Under the pieces are notes generated by a model. The model was given only the letters and a program-made list of their open reading frames with translations, was not told the DNA's origin and ran no database searches. DNA of 64,000 bases from Bactericera cockerelli. Taxonomy: Eukaryota; Arthropoda; Insecta; Hemiptera; Triozidae. The position numbers and the translations under genes were made by a program. Below are positions 1 to 13,154 of this stretch, in pieces. Location: assembly GCA_024516035.1 (NCBI GenBank), contig CM044964.1, positions 18,481,084 through 18,545,083 on the forward strand. Reading direction: 5' to 3'. How positions within the stretch are numbered: position 1 is the first letter of the stretch; each line of letters opens with the position of its first letter.

Positions 1-311
1 ATTATAATATATGAACCTTGAAAATACCAGAATAGGGGACGGGAATTTTCATCTCATATTATCATCGTGTTTTTTGAAATATTCTGATGTTCGTCCCGCA
101 ATGTTTAAATAAAATAGAAAAATGAAAGCAATCAAAATTCGAATCCTAGACATGTAAAAGTGTTTCAATAATGAATTCACAATAAGATGACTAATATAAA
201 CATAATTTTCAAAAAATTCTGTAATTATGTAGATAATCTATTTCATAGAATATCTGAAACATCAGAGAGACATAATCGGTTATTAGCTAGCAGTGGAATA
301 AATAAACTTAC

Positions 312-2090
312 GGCTCTGTTCCCTAATCAGCTGATTCTGTCTGTAGGTAATGTCTTCCTTGAGCTGCTCCACCTGATGATTTATCACTTTCAGCTTGGAT
401 TTCAGCGTGTTAATATCGTCCTGGCAATGGTCAAAATCAAGGTTAGTATTATACGAGTAAGTTGTAACACCACTGTTTCCAAATTTAAATTTGAACACAG
501 GGATTTTTTTACTCGTTTTTCAAGCGCATATTGGTCATATATGATGGGAAATTTAATTTTAATGTGTGTTCCACAAAAGAGCCATAATTATTTAATGCGT
601 CTTCAATTTCCAACAGAGATTACCTCAACTTGGACTATATGGACTATAATTATTTGGACATTGCTCCACTAGTTACCTATATAACATAGTTTATTTAAGA
701 GTAAATAAAACAATAATACAATTATAGATCGTAGACTTCTACAAACTCAGCTGAGGGAAGAGCCGAAAGCATACTTGCTGCATTCCCCTTCTTCACCGCC
801 AGGCTGAGACGCTGTTTCAGGTGGATTTTTGATCTGGGATCTCCCGTTATATGCACTAATTTACTCGCACAAACTCTTTTGTCTCGCTTCCCTAGGGTCC
901 CAAATAACTAATTAACTACATAAGACACAAAAATGTAGTCGAAAATATTCTCCCTACATAATTTTCCTGGTTCCTAATCTCTCCTTCTCTCTACATCTAC
1001 GAAAACTTCTGACTCTTCTGTATTTACATCTTTCACTATGTCTCACCTGTGCCTGGAGTAACCGTTTCTGAACTATAAGCTTCTCATTCCCGAGCTGTTC
1101 CAGGGCGATGACGTCATGTTTGGTCCTGAACAGCATCAGGTTCCTGTTGGTTTTCAAGGATTCTATCTCGGCCTCCCTCTCCCGTATGATGCGTGATAGC
1201 TCCTCGTTTGTTTTGCCTGCCTCCTAGAAAACGAGGAATGCTTTGAAGTTAAAAACGGGGTATATATTTCAGCTTTCAGAAGAACAGAAACTTAGGGCTG
1301 TGATTTGAAACAGGATTAGTAAGTCTAAGCCGATCCTTAGATTTTATCAGCTGACCGATAGAAATTCTAAGATAAGATTTGGCCACGAAGGCTGGCTACA
1401 GCTCGTTACGCCACAGAAGTAATATACTACATAAAACCGGCTTAGATATTATGACCTCTACAGTTGTTGTCAAGGGTTAATGGTAAGGATCCACTGAGAT
1501 AAACAAATCCTGTTCATAATTCGGGCCTCAGATTTTTAGAAAGTCGTACGATAATCAAGATGAAACAAAAGAGTACATGTTAGCTTTCAATCAGTAGTTA
1601 TTTGTTGTTCCATACTCTCATGCAAAGTTATGGAAATAACTTGAGTTCTCTTATTTTCAGGTTAATTGCAACGAGGAAGTTACTAATTACAAAATTTATT
1701 CCAAATAAAGGTTTGTTCATTTTCTTTTTATTCCAAGTAAATGTTTGTTAATTTTCCCTATACATATTCCAAATAAAGGTTTGTTCATTTTCCTTTATAT
1801 TTCCAAATGAAGGTTTTGTTCAAGCCAGCGTCGATGGCATGTTGAATTACACGGTTCCCTTCAGAACACCGAAGTTTAAGCGACATCCAGCGAGGTTAAG
1901 ACTTGGATGGGTGACTATTCAAATTCTAATTCTCGTGACGCTGGCTTTTCCCGGCCCCACTCAGGCTGGGTGAGGTCAATGTGAGTAGCAGGTTTGTGAG
2001 TTTCCTGCGAATGGAGGGTAAAACCCCCGTCGTGATATGACCATGGCAGTTGAAAGCGACGTTAAACCCCACTTAAAAAATAAAAAAATA

Positions 2091-2144
<54 letters not shown>

Positions 2145-5100
2145 TTTGTTCATTCATTTTCACCTGTTGTCTCGTCTGGTTGAGACTCAGGTTCTGAGCC
2201 TTGGCCAGTTTCTGCTGCTTCTGTTTGGCCACCTCATCCTCCATCTTGTTATTCTTCCTGGCCAGCTCCTGTTTCTCCTTCTCACTCTCCGTCAGCATCT
2301 TCTGCAACCCCTCGATGGTTTCTGTTAAATAAATAAATATCTAAATTTTGTCCGTCCCGTTTATTATTATTATTATTATTATTTAACTCTTTATTGGTCA
2401 ACTACATACATTCAACAAAATAGACATGCTAAAAAAAAAAAAAATAGAATATGTAGTGAACCAAGGGGCGAGGTTAAAGCCTGTGGCTTTCTCTTCCACC
2501 GAACCCCTGTTTACTCAATGGTCAAGCCGTCAGGTAAACCAGAGGTGGAAGGTTCCGAACCCATTTAGGACTTATAGAATTGTCCACCCAGTTGGGTTTT
2601 TGACCACATATCAATACGTCTGGGGCTTACTTCTGTAATAATGGGTGATGGGACTCATTAGTTCTTTGCGTAGTATACTCGGGGAACTACAAATAAGGCG
2701 ACAATATTATTCTTATAAATGTCAGTCAGCGCCGATGACACGTTACTGAATGGAGGAAAATTTCACACGTTAAATATGTTAAATTTTGGAGCTCTTCCAC
2801 CGCATCAGTAGGTATTTTCCGACTTAGAAATGGAAACATATACAAAATGAAGGAATAAGAGTAATATTATGGCTATAAATAAGACCTTTAAATCATTTTT
2901 TAATTCGTAAGTATGTATTAGGTATTGGTGGTACCTATAGTAAATCATGGTCGTATTTTTTTTTTTTAAACATAAAGTTATCGTACAATCCTCCCCCCGC
3001 GAACAATAAAGAACTCCCATACAATGCTAGCGAGATCCAAGCAACTCACCACTGCATTCACCTTATGTTCGAGTCTTATCACATCCGCTGACGCCTGAAA
3101 TAAATAGATAACACCTCCCTTTCCACTCCACATGTCCCTTCACCTCGTGCGAGAACGATAGGTGGGTAATAATTCATGGTGTCAGTTGAGAGATCTCCAA
3201 TTTCAATCGAGCATTGTTTCGTAGAATGAGAAAAAGAGAGATAGAGAGAAAGAGAGTGAGAGGAGAAAGAGATAGAAGACAGAGTAGGAGAGATAGAATA
3301 AGGAAATATTGCAAGGTTATATCAGACCCAGGTGGATACGCCCTTATTACTTAACGAAATACAGAGAGAGTGAGATAGAGAAGAAAGAGATATGAACAAG
3401 GAAAAAAAGATCCAGCGAGAATTACATTTTAAAATTAACTGTCGGAAAGAAAGAAAGAAAATAAATGGATAAAAGCTAAATTAAGAGATACAATAGAAAT
3501 AATTAAGCAGAATCACTGTAATATAAGGAAATGATAAAACCAAAATGCAAAGTAATGAAGGAAATGTGAGGTAACATGATGAAATGTAAGAACAAGAAGA
3601 GAGAGAAGAAAAAAAGCAGATGGGAGACTTAGAAGTAAAAACATCGTAAAAGCACCTTAAAAACGGCACCTGGAAAGAAAACGAGAGATTGAGAGAATTA
3701 CAGATAGAAAAAAAGGAAGAGGCTCATGTATTGTGTCGTTAAATGTAAATTCACACTTGAAGAGAACGCAGAAGAACGAGAAACAATTGAAGCACGAGAA
3801 AAGTAAACAGACGGAAAGAAAAAAAATCATTTCATTGAAAAAAGATAAGCAGGTAAATTTGAAAATTGGGAAAGAGATAGAAGTAGGAAGAGGAAAAAAA
3901 AAAAAAAAAAAAAACAAATGAAGCAATAGAGACAAGAAGGAGAGGCAACCAGAAAAGAAAAAGATAGGAAAAGGAAATGATGAAATTGAAGCAGAATAAA
4001 ACGTAGCAGACACAATTTCAATAAATTGGCACTTTCCAATATAGATAGAGGAACACAAGAAAGAGAGAGAGAACAAGAGAAAAAAAGTAAACTGAAAGAT
4101 AATGATGAGAATTTGAGGGAAAAAAGGGAACCTGGTAAAAAAAATAAACGAGCGAATGCGTTTAAACAATGCGGATTGTGGAACATATTCTTGTGATTAA
4201 AAATGTAATAGGGAAAATAATTGGATATGGATTGTGGATGTGGATATAATTTGAACACACATGGTAGGTATTGACAAGTAGCAATTGTTGCACTGAAACA
4301 AAGCCTTGTATATTAAAGTGTTTGTTTATTTGGTTGAAGTAAATTTTCTGAGCAAATGAGTGGACGTGGTGATCGATTTAATATATCAAATAAAATCTTT
4401 TGCCGAAGGGAACAATAAATAAATAAATGTGTTTCTTAGTGTTATTATATCACAATTTTAGTATGTAGCGCAGAATTATAGGACTTTTCCATATCTTAAA
4501 TATCCCAACATCTTATTTTGACATTTTCATGTCTTTGCTCTGGCACATAACCAAAATTATGTAACGAAATTATGTGACGAAATTATGTAACGAAATATTA
4601 AATTATAAAAAGAGAGAAGAGAAAAAGTATGTGTCATGCGCACAATACGAAATTTGGTCAGTTAAGTTTTAGACCTTGAATAGTAAAGATGAAAATGTCC
4701 CAATGGTTGCAGACTCGTATGCAAGCGTTTTTTTTTTGTCTATAATTTCGCCACTGGTCGCTGCTTACATCAAAGCAGCTACTTATTTTTCCTCACGAGC
4801 TATGAGTGGACCCCGAACACCTAAGTACAGAGCAGAAAAAATCCTGCCCTGCCAGCGTCGATGGCGCGTTGAATGCACCGGTTCTCGTTGGATCACCGAA
4901 GTTAAGCAACGTCCAGCGAGGTGAAGACTTCGTGATGCTGGCATTCCGGCCCAACCCAGGCTGGGTGAGGTTAATGTGGGTAGCAGGTTTGTGAGTTTCC
5001 TGCGAATGGAGGGTAACACCCCCGTCGTGATATGACCATGCAGTTGAAAGCGACGTTAAAAAAAAAAAAATCCTGCCCTGCTGGGAATCGAACCCAGGTC

Positions 5101-7524
5101 ACCTTACGCGCAATGCCTAGCGCGCTAACTCACTCTGCCACGGTGACTAGAAGAGAACAATAAAAACCCTTGCAACCTTGCATCGATGTGGTAATTTTTG
5201 GATGGGTATACTTCTGCCAGATAAGAGGAGTTTATCTTAAATTCAATTCTGTTTTATACCTTGACCCTAAGAGATTTTTTTCCCTAAGAGATTAGATTGT
5301 GAGAACTAAATTTTTATCATAGGTACCTTGATGCTGATACAATTTTTTCTCCAACAGTTCGAAGTCTGAGCATTTTTGCTTGAAGGTTCGCTTCTCTTGA
5401 GTCAGCATGGTCTTGTAGGTTTCTATGTTTCTCTCCAGGTTCACTAACTTCTCCTTCAGCTTCTCATTCTCCATCTGCAATGGGTACACGATACAATGAC
5501 GTGTGGATATGGAATGTACTCTATTTGTAAGCATTAAATTACCATTATAATTATCTTTAATGAAAGGTAACAACCAGCAGTCTGGCTTTATGGGGGACTA
5601 TAAACAGGAAGTAGACCAGCATTGGCTTGGTTCTGGGGGCCCTTGTCAATTATTAGGCTCCTTGTAAAGACAGTGGTAGAAGTGCGGAGTCATTCCTCCA
5701 CTGTTTGGCTACCATCGTTCCCGATGACGCCACCCTATGATGATGAACAACCAGGTTACTACTCAGAGCATTTTCTACCACCTAACTTTCAGTCTTATTA
5801 TTATGTGGTCACATACTAAAATAAATTAGCAAATCCATGTAGATGGTGAGATACGATCCATAGATCACGCATCAATACGCTAGAATTTTTTCTTTACATT
5901 ATAAGTCTAGCCCCCCGCCCGTCGTAAACAGACTACCCCTGCTTGGTAGCTTGGTATACCAAGAGACATTAGTTAGATTTACTAAAAAAATACTCACCTG
6001 AACAATTAGGTATTATTTTTAGACGATTGAGGCAATAAAAAAATATTTTTAGATAATAAGGCAAAAATTATGACTCGTTGAAATTAATTTGGGACCTAAT
6101 TCACAGTGTCCTCGAAATACTGTTTGAATATATTATAAAATTTATATGCTATCTATTTATTTTACTTCCATTATAATAGTGTAAAATGAAATACAAAATA
6201 GAGAAAGTCATTACGTTGTTCAATATGGCTTCTCTATGAATACATTTACATGTACATAAATCTCAGAGGAAAAACTATGAAAAGTTTTTTTTTTATACAT
6301 AGAAAAAACACTCATTTAAAATTAGGATTCATATTTCAAGTACCTACTTACTATTCCGACTGGAGTGTCGACTAATTAATTTTCAAGGACTTTTTATTCC
6401 CTGATGTCTATTAGTAGACAAAATTCGAGTCGTGATAGTAATAATAATAACACCTTATTTATACTGCCAAACTGAATTTAATAAGTCTTGTTATTCCAGC
6501 TGTAAACCCAAGAAGTATTATTATGTGGTCAAAATCCCAAAAAGGGCCAACTTCTTGCCATGTACCGGCTGGGTTTCAAATCCGTGCCCCTGGATTACCA
6601 GACTGACGCCTTAACTACTGTGACTAGCATAGTGTGATGTTATTCTCATAACTTTTCAACCACATCACACTATAGCCCGAGTTGAGGGACAATCTGTATT
6701 TTTTTTATTTTTTTTTTTAAAGATGAGTGTTTCACAGCCTTTTTCTTATCTCGTAGCCATGAAACAGGAGCTACTGTAGACGCTTGTGGTCTGTGTTGCA
6801 GCCTGCCCATCCCGTAGTATGCCTCCCCTCTGATGGGCGAGAAGTGACACAATACTTCCCATTTAGGTGCTGGGCCAACACGAGCGCACCGGAAGGTATC
6901 GCTTACAAACAATTGTAACCAAATTAAGAATACAAATTTTTGTCGGCACGGGGATCGAACCCAGGACCTTCCGCATGACAAGCGAGTGCTTAATCACTGA
7001 GCTAATCGCGCGCTAATGTCCTCTTGTATTACTCATTGAACTTATCTATTTCAATGTTACTTTACACCCCTGGTCACAATAAATAGATCTCACTAGGTCG
7101 CAGTGTTAATTGCATGGTGTTTCAGCTGAAACCCTGCAACCAGGTTTTATAATAATTTTATAATAATAATGTTACTTTACCACCAAAGCCTTTTTGGCCT
7201 TCTCCACATTCTCTAGTTTGTTCTGGTTCATCATCTTGGATTTGTCGAACTTCCTGTTCAAGCTGGTGAGTCTCGCTATCTCCGCCTGGTTGTTCGCGTA
7301 CTGGGTTTTCACCAGCAAGAATTCCTGATCGATGGATTTCAACTTTGCTTGGGTCTGAGTCAGCTCGTCCTGTAGTTTTACGGAGCGGATGCTGACTTGA
7401 TCATTCAGCAGGGTTTGTCTCTCGTAAGAAAGCTGAAAGGAATGGACATTGTCTAGTCAAATTATGAAGAGAAAAGAAAAGAAAAGGAGCAAGGACTGTT
7501 AAGTTTCCTCTGTAAATAAATATC

Positions 7525-7556
<32 letters not shown>

Positions 7557-10500
7557 CGAACACAATACTTCCGATTTCTAATTTTAGAAATTTATCTGAA
7601 GTAATAATTATGTGTTATGTTATAGTTTTGGTTATTATTATTTGGAAAAAGTTAAATTGAGAGAAGAAGAAAGAGATTATCAAACACCTCGGCCGAGGTG
7701 TGAAGAACGCCTATACAAAGAAAGAGACATAAATTTATACCTCATGAAGTGAATCATTGAAGATAAAATAAAATAAATGAATATGTCTATCTACGAGCAA
7801 AATTAACAAGTGTTTTTGTAAAAGATGAATTTTAGAAGAATCAATAAAATGGTTTTAAAAGAAGTGAAAAGATACATACATATAGATGTAAAACTAACAA
7901 TGAATATTATTTTGTCATTGAAATAGAAGATGCCCTTACAAGAAAAGAAACACGAAGGAAATTAATGAGAAAAAAAAAAATCTATGGAAAAAAATATCAA
8001 AGCATTATAAACCACAAAGTGAAAATAAATTGTTGCTCTGAAATCAGGCGGCATTGCATATTGCATGGAAATTGAAAAAGGAAGAATGAGGGAGAGATCA
8101 ATTTGAGTATTTTTCATAGAGAACATTGAGGTTGCTGAGAGAATATCAATGTTAAACATGAAGGAAGAAAGTAAGGTAGCAAGAAGAAGGAAGGAAGGAG
8201 AAGAAAAAACAAGAGAGAAAATACTCAGTGTAATAGAAATTGGAAAAATATGAATACAATCTTTTTGTGGTTTTTGTTCAATTTCTTTCTATTACTTCAG
8301 ATAAATGTTTAATATTAGAATTCTGAAGTATTGTGTTCGTTTTTGTAAAAAAAGAATTTTTTGCTCTGATTTAAAAAAAAAATCTGGACCAAGGTTACCT
8401 CCTGAGTAACCTTGGTTTTGTTTCTCTCTGTTGGGCTGTTAAATACATTCCATGTAACGCGCAAATCTCAATAATTACTTGTATGTACATATATGCGCAT
8501 TTGTATGTGTATTTATTTTTATAAAATATGATTGCGAGCAAGAAATGTGAAAAATAAGGTTTTTTCAACTTACCGATACAGAAGTTTTTGTGGAATCTAG
8601 ATTGTAGGATAAACCATACTAACATATTGAGCGACATTAGATTTTACTTTCAAGTATAGTCTCTCAATATTGAGCCACGCTTTTATATGGAGAGTTTTAA
8701 GGGTGGCCCCTGTGGATAATCCAGGTATGTTTTGGTTTTCATCGATCATGATTGTCTCTCATAATGAGAGACAATTCTTTGTACTGTGGCCCCAGGGGAT
8801 AATCATCATTTTTGGGTCGGCACACAATGTGTTAAAATTAATTACATCGGAAGTGATTTATTTTTGCCTTACAATTAAGATAGAAGATGAAGAAAAAAAA
8901 AAAAAAAAAAAAAAAAACAAACAAACAAAACAAAACAAATTTTTTATCATTTTCTTATACATAATGTTTATGGTTCCACAATCCACAATCCATTTACCTT
9001 AAGCTGCTTGTACTGGTGGTCCAGCTCTCCATACTCCTGCTGCATCCTGGCATGCTGGTTCTCATACTCCTTCATCTCAATGCACTTGTCCAGATAACCT
9101 AAAGAATCAAAAGAACTCGAATACCTGTGGTTCTACAAACATTAGACTTCACTTGTCCAGATAACCTAAAGAATCAAAAGAACTAGAATACCTGTGGTTC
9201 TACAAACATTAGACTTCACTTGTCCAGATAACCTAAAGAATCAAAAGAACTAGAATACCTGTGGTTCTACAAACATCAGACTTCACTTGTCCAGATAACC
9301 TAAAGAATCAAAAGGACTAGAATACCTGTGGTTCTAGAAACATTAGACTTCACTCTACAAATTAAGCATCTAAACTTAAAAAAAAATTGATTCGATTTCT
9401 GACCTCTCATAAATATTATCAATCAGATCACTTGTTAGTCTTCTCAGTGGCCCCTTCAATATTTTATAGTCAGGAAGTATTCTCTGGTAGGTACTTCAAC
9501 TATTTTTACGCTAAAGAACACTTTGGACTATCAAACTTGTTTTCCCTTTCTTATACTTCTGAATTTCTGTTCTATTCTTTCAATTCCACTTTTATTCAAC
9601 CCTTATAGTTTAAAATAGTATCTATATTTTTGTATAATAATAGCATTTAAAGTTTGTTCTTGAATTGAAAATACATTACACAAACAATACATGGAGTATT
9701 ATTTGTGTAATGTATATTCAATCTCTCGGTAACAGATCATTTCTGTACTTTTTGTTCTTCTTCTGCCATTCTTTCATCTCTTCTGTTTATTTCTATCTTT
9801 AAAATCACATTTATCTCAACCTTTTCTGCTTTCGTTGATTACGTATTTATCTCAACCTTTTCGCGCATTCTCCAGTTCGGTCTCCAGAGTGTCTCTTATC
9901 TTCGCCTGTTTGTTCCTCTCATGGGTCATTTGCGTCAGCTCTATTCTCATACGCGTCAAGTCTTCGTCCAGTGTCTCCCAAGTCTTCTCCACTCCATTCG
10001 CTCTGTCCGCCATCTCCTTCAACTCCACCTGAAAGATGTGTTTGCAGAAGTCTTCGAAAATAATTTTATTATACCTAATGAAAATTTAAAGAGACGTTTT
10101 TAAGCCCTTTACTTATGTACAATTACGGTAAAAGATGCTTTAAAAGTATTTGAAGTATCCATGCACTTCTTTTTTTCAGGGCCTCAACTTCTCAAAAGCA
10201 AGTGATTGAAAGATGTAACTTTGATTACTGATTGACAAGTACTTGGAGACCCATTGTGGCATTCTTTGCGGCAGACCCACCTTGAGAATTTGTTTTACTT
10301 GGATAATATATTATATTTTACAACCGACTTCAGTAGCTTGATCGATAAGGCGGTGGATTTGTAACCTGGAGGTCGGTGGTTCAAGTCCCGGTTTCAGCGT
10401 AAATTTAGTAAAGCAAGTTTGAGTAGTTGAGATATCACGAGTGTGATTAACACAAATATGATAACTTTTATATTATATTTTACCTTGAGATTCTCAATCT

Positions 10501-13154
10501 CATTTAGCAACCTCTCTCTGTCTCGCTGCTGACTCTCCTTGGTCTTGGCTGCTGGGACTCCACTGTCCTCTGACTCAATGCTCTTCTTCAGCGTGTCTAT
10601 CTCTGCATTCAGCACAGAGATATGCTCGCGCAGATTGGTGGCTGTTTCTTCAGCCTCGATCTCGACTTGCTTCAGCTCCTCTATGGTGTGCTGGTGTTTC
10701 TCGATTTCCTGTGAGAAGAATTTTCAAAAGTGACGAAAATCAATTAAAATTAAAATAATACTGAATGCATGAACTGCGTCAGTATTTCTGGATATATACA
10801 TTAAAATGGAAAAGGTACTTGAATTATGCTGTTTTAATATTATCTCTTTTTGAGCAGATGGGGATTGATTTTTTGTATCCTTCAAAATCATGTGTAAGTG
10901 AGCAATAAGAGTTCGACAAAGTTTTGGTTAATACCTACTTACGTGTAGAAACTAATTTGTAATATTCAGATGATTTAAATTATTCAATAACTCTATTTAA
11001 AATTAAATAAAACAATATTCCGGTACGAACTATCATGAACATTCATAGAATTACATAGAACAAGTATTTATGTACTCCAGGATTGAAAATCTTCTTCTGC
11101 CTGTCTTTCAGTTCAGAGTCCTTTTGTCATAAACTTTAGAATAATCAGAAAAGAGAATTAATACCTAGGGAGATATTTTATTTATGTACTAACTGAAGAC
11201 TTCAAGTAGAAAACTTTCTATGTGCTAAACAAACCAGTGAACCATTCGAGATTTTTTTTAATATCTGAAAGGGGAAAAGACGTCTGAACATTAAGAACCA
11301 GGAAAGTTATGCTGAAGTGACAACTTTGATGTCAAATACGTAAAAAATTAGGAAGAGAATAATATAATAAATTCTCATATATTTTTTTAACAAGTAAATT
11401 TCTGTAATACACCTACTTGATGAAACACGGAATTTTCTAGCGCCGAATTTGGAATTTTTAAAAATCCTTTTTTAGTACGCACCTAGGTACATTCCCAAAA
11501 AAAAGACACTGTGCCACTTTTTGGAGTCATTATTTTGATTCGGCTGTTTCAAAGATCGATGACTATGAATTAATTTTTGTAAATTGAGTGTTTTGGGCAT
11601 TAATATAAACTTCAAATCTTAAATTTTAAAATAACTGTTGATCTATCAAACAGAAGATAGAAATAAAGTCAGCACCCTCAATGTAAACAAACTCTCCTGG
11701 ACTGAGATTTTATTAATTTATGTTTTTCTCTCAATTTATTATTCAAAATCTCATTTTCTTTTTTATGACTTTTCTCACTAACTTTTTGTCTTTCTTTCTG
11801 TACGCGTCAGAAACGTCTTTGTAAGTTATACTTTTTGTTTCTTTTAATTACACGTCAACATTGGTTGATGATGTTGGTAGAGGTTTGTTCGCAATCTTCT
11901 CGTCTTCTAATTTTCCCTCATTTGTCTTTTGTTAGAGCTTAACTTTTAATTGTGTTTTCTTTAGTAATCTTTTATTCTTGAACGCCTATGTGGTACTCAA
12001 TGTTTATTTCTATAATTGTTTTGTTGTTGTGTTTTTTTTCTTCATGTCTCTGTTTTTTTTTATTAGTATCTTCCTTTAATATTGTAAGACTTCTAGATAC
12101 TAATATAGGTATACTTTATATTTTATTTTAAATCAACAAGAAGATAACATTTATAAGTAAAAAAATTCCTTCATCTGGACAGCATCTGGTAATGGGCCAA
12201 GGATGCTGGCCGCATTACCCCTCTGTATGTCCAGGGAAAAAACTTGTCTTATGAATTAGATTTGATTGGATTGGATTTGTTATTAAATTTTCCAACTAAA
12301 TTGAACTCACTTTTTTCAGCACCTGAATGGCCAAACCATCTCCCTCTTTGCTTTTCAGGGTCTCGTTGAACTGTTCCTGCTGCTTGGCATTCTCCCTCTT
12401 CTGTTCTTGTATCTTGTCCACCAAGATACGAATGAAATCGTTGATTTTGACCCGCGAGTCCCAAAGGCGAGCAATGTCATCCTCGAACTTTGAAAGTTTG
12501 GGCTCAGCCTGGATTTCCTCGATGACCTGAACAGGAACACAGATTTTATTAGTGATCTCAAAATAAGTATACATACATAAATAAACATACATACTTACTT
12601 TGTGTCATGGTGGTGGAAGTATTGATCAGGGTATGAATCCCTGTGGACGCCCAGAAGCAATTTTCTGGGCTCCTTCCGTGGTCTATGTGTGGTGTATTGA
12701 GTAGTGTTTTTTTTATTTATAAATAAACTCAAAAATAAAAATATTTCTTAAAATTCAGAATTATGAACTCTCAATTTTGATGTTCCCACATATTTCAATT
12801 ATTTTTATAGTAAACATAAAGGTACGTAAATAGATAAGTATCCAATCATTATAAGTATACTACAGATACATACTTAAAAAAAAAACAGCTTTAAAAGAAC
12901 ACATTTACATTTAATATGTATAATTAAATATGTAGATATTTAATATGTATAATGGAATTTTTTAAGCCTTGACCTAAAGTTCATACTTGATATTATTATA
13001 GAAAAGTAAAAAAAAAGAAACCTTCTCAAAAGATAATATGTTGTACCTTCGAATAGATAGCCTCCAGCTCCTTGAAGTTCGTGTTCTGCTCTTCCACCTG
13101 TCGCTCGATCTCATCCTTGCTGGTCGCTGTCTGCTGATAGCGGGACAGCAGAGC
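312..13154 (-). CDS. CFAP58: CFAP58 (CCDC147), cilia- and flagella-associated coiled-coil protein, partial
   Basis: Exons read from high to low: 13047-13154, 12311-12526, 10484-10708, 9857-10028, 8998-9098, 7181-7432, 5327-5474, 3050-3094 (uncertain), 2164-2321, 1047-1223, 312-420. All have AG/GT borders. Phases agree except around 3050-3094. The product is almost all charged coiled coil. Identification rests on remembered family sequence: FKELEAIYSK, DGLAIQVLKKEIEK, DRERLLNEIENLK and, across a splice, LLQAQ + DDINTLKSKLKV then NHQVEQLKEDI line up in order with CFAP58. Known role: axonemal and sperm-flagellar protein. The C-terminal third lies left of base 1. The first coding exon, upstream of 13154, was not found. 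Another CCDC39/40-like axonemal protein is the main alternative, but collinearity over some 500 residues makes CFAP58 much better. Confidence 0.85.
1258..1560 (+). repeat. unclassified interspersed repeat, pair with 24700-25045
   Basis: Blocks aaacaggattagtaa, agattttatcagctgaccga, gctacagctc, cggcttagat, tgacctctac and ttgttgtcaaggg occur here and, inverted and in the same order, at 24700-25045. It is non-coding and sits in a CFAP58 intron. Confidence 0.75.
1824..2142 (+). mobile_element. 5S rRNA-derived SINE with poly-A tail
   Basis: The head gccagcgtcgatggcatgtt through accgaagtttaagcgac and acttggatgggtgac follows 5S rRNA. A body begins cccactcaggctgggtgagg and ends with gttgaaagcgacgttaaa, followed by about 50 A. 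It is inserted in a CFAP58 intron close to the exon 2164-2321. Confidence 0.88.
3180..4250. repeat. purine-rich low-complexity stretch in CFAP58 intron
   Basis: Long runs of gagaaagagagt-type sequence, with almost all A and G on the plus strand. Open frames here on either strand are composition artefacts. Similar shorter stretches lie at 26800-26910 and 27400-27600. Confidence 0.8.
4851..5069 (+). mobile_element. 5S rRNA-derived SINE
   Basis: The head carries gttctcgttggatcaccg and aagttaagcaacgtccagc. The body has cccaacccaggctgggtgag and the tail gaaagcgacgttaaaaaaa. The 5S part is shortened after gaagacttcgtgatgctggc. It is followed directly by a tRNA-like segment at 5075-5148. Confidence 0.85.
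5070..5148 (-). mobile_element. tRNA-like SINE head
   Basis: On the minus strand gtcaccgtggcagagtgagt resembles an A box, and ctgggttcgattcccag is a perfect T-arm/B box with stem-loop. The acceptor ends do not pair well and no tRNA-specific loop is clear, so it is called a SINE head or tRNA relic and not a gene. Confidence 0.55.
6455..6625 (-). mobile_element. SINE-like repeat, pair with 14950-15190
   Basis: It reads in reverse from a tRNA-like head (ccagactgacgccttaacta, gctgggtttcaaatccgtgc) to tattatgtggtcaaaatccc. The short tail block tcttattattatgtggtcac also stands alone at 5765-5816, 22985-23052 and 63925-63970. Confidence 0.55.
6690..7015 (-). mobile_element. tRNA-derived SINE, second family
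   Basis: On the minus strand the head is gcgcgcgattagctcagtga ... ggttcgatccccgtgccgac, followed by caaaaatttgtattctta and ggagaggaggc..cgggatgg blocks. A full relative stands at 19203-19475. It sits in a CFAP58 intron. Confidence 0.8.
7684..7701. repeat. 18-bp perfect palindrome shared with 44212-44229
   Basis: acacctcggccgaggtgt is found here and at 44212-44229. Flanks also match in inverted order: gaagaacgcctatacaaaga here, and tctttgtattggcgttcatc before the other. So they are two copies of one repeat end. Confidence 0.85.
8300..8620 (-). repeat. internally deleted copy of the ~0.7-kb repeat
   Basis: It has the start (gaagtattgtgttcgttttt), the aacgcgcaaatctc block and the gccgatacagaa-like end block found in the full copies, but the middle is missing. 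It lies in a CFAP58 intron. Confidence 0.7.
9084..9353. repeat. four 67-bp tandem copies spanning a CFAP58 splice acceptor
   Basis: The unit starting acttgtccagataacc occurs at 9084, 9151, 9218 and 9285, an exact 67-bp step, with only a few substitutions. Each unit contains the last bases of the CFAP58 exon 8998-9098 together with its 3' splice site (minus strand, tttag then GTTATCTGG). The intron therefore carries three extra copies of the acceptor. Confidence 0.95.
9662..9723. other. 62-base hairpin in CFAP58 intron
   Basis: Arms tgaaaatacattacacaaac and gtgtaatgtatattca form a stem of about 28 bp with two or three mismatches, around loop atgga (9691-9695). The size is in the range of a microRNA precursor, but nothing else supports that. 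Confidence 0.6.

Noticed and set aside
187..672. 161-residue plus-strand frame
   Set aside because: It is antisense to the CFAP58 exon 312-420, which has correct splice sites and family match.
1824..1915. Possible 5S rRNA gene
   Set aside because: Only the 5' part of 5S is kept, the sequence continues into a SINE body with poly-A, and several copies exist.
2062..2307. Minus-strand frame ending in a long Phe run
   Set aside because: The 5' part is the real CFAP58 exon 2164-2321; the Phe run is the poly-A tail of the adjacent SINE read backwards.
3481..4258. Several open frames of 60-170 residues on both strands
   Set aside because: They lie in purine-rich low-complexity DNA; the products are runs of Phe/Ser/Leu or Lys/Glu, expected from composition alone.
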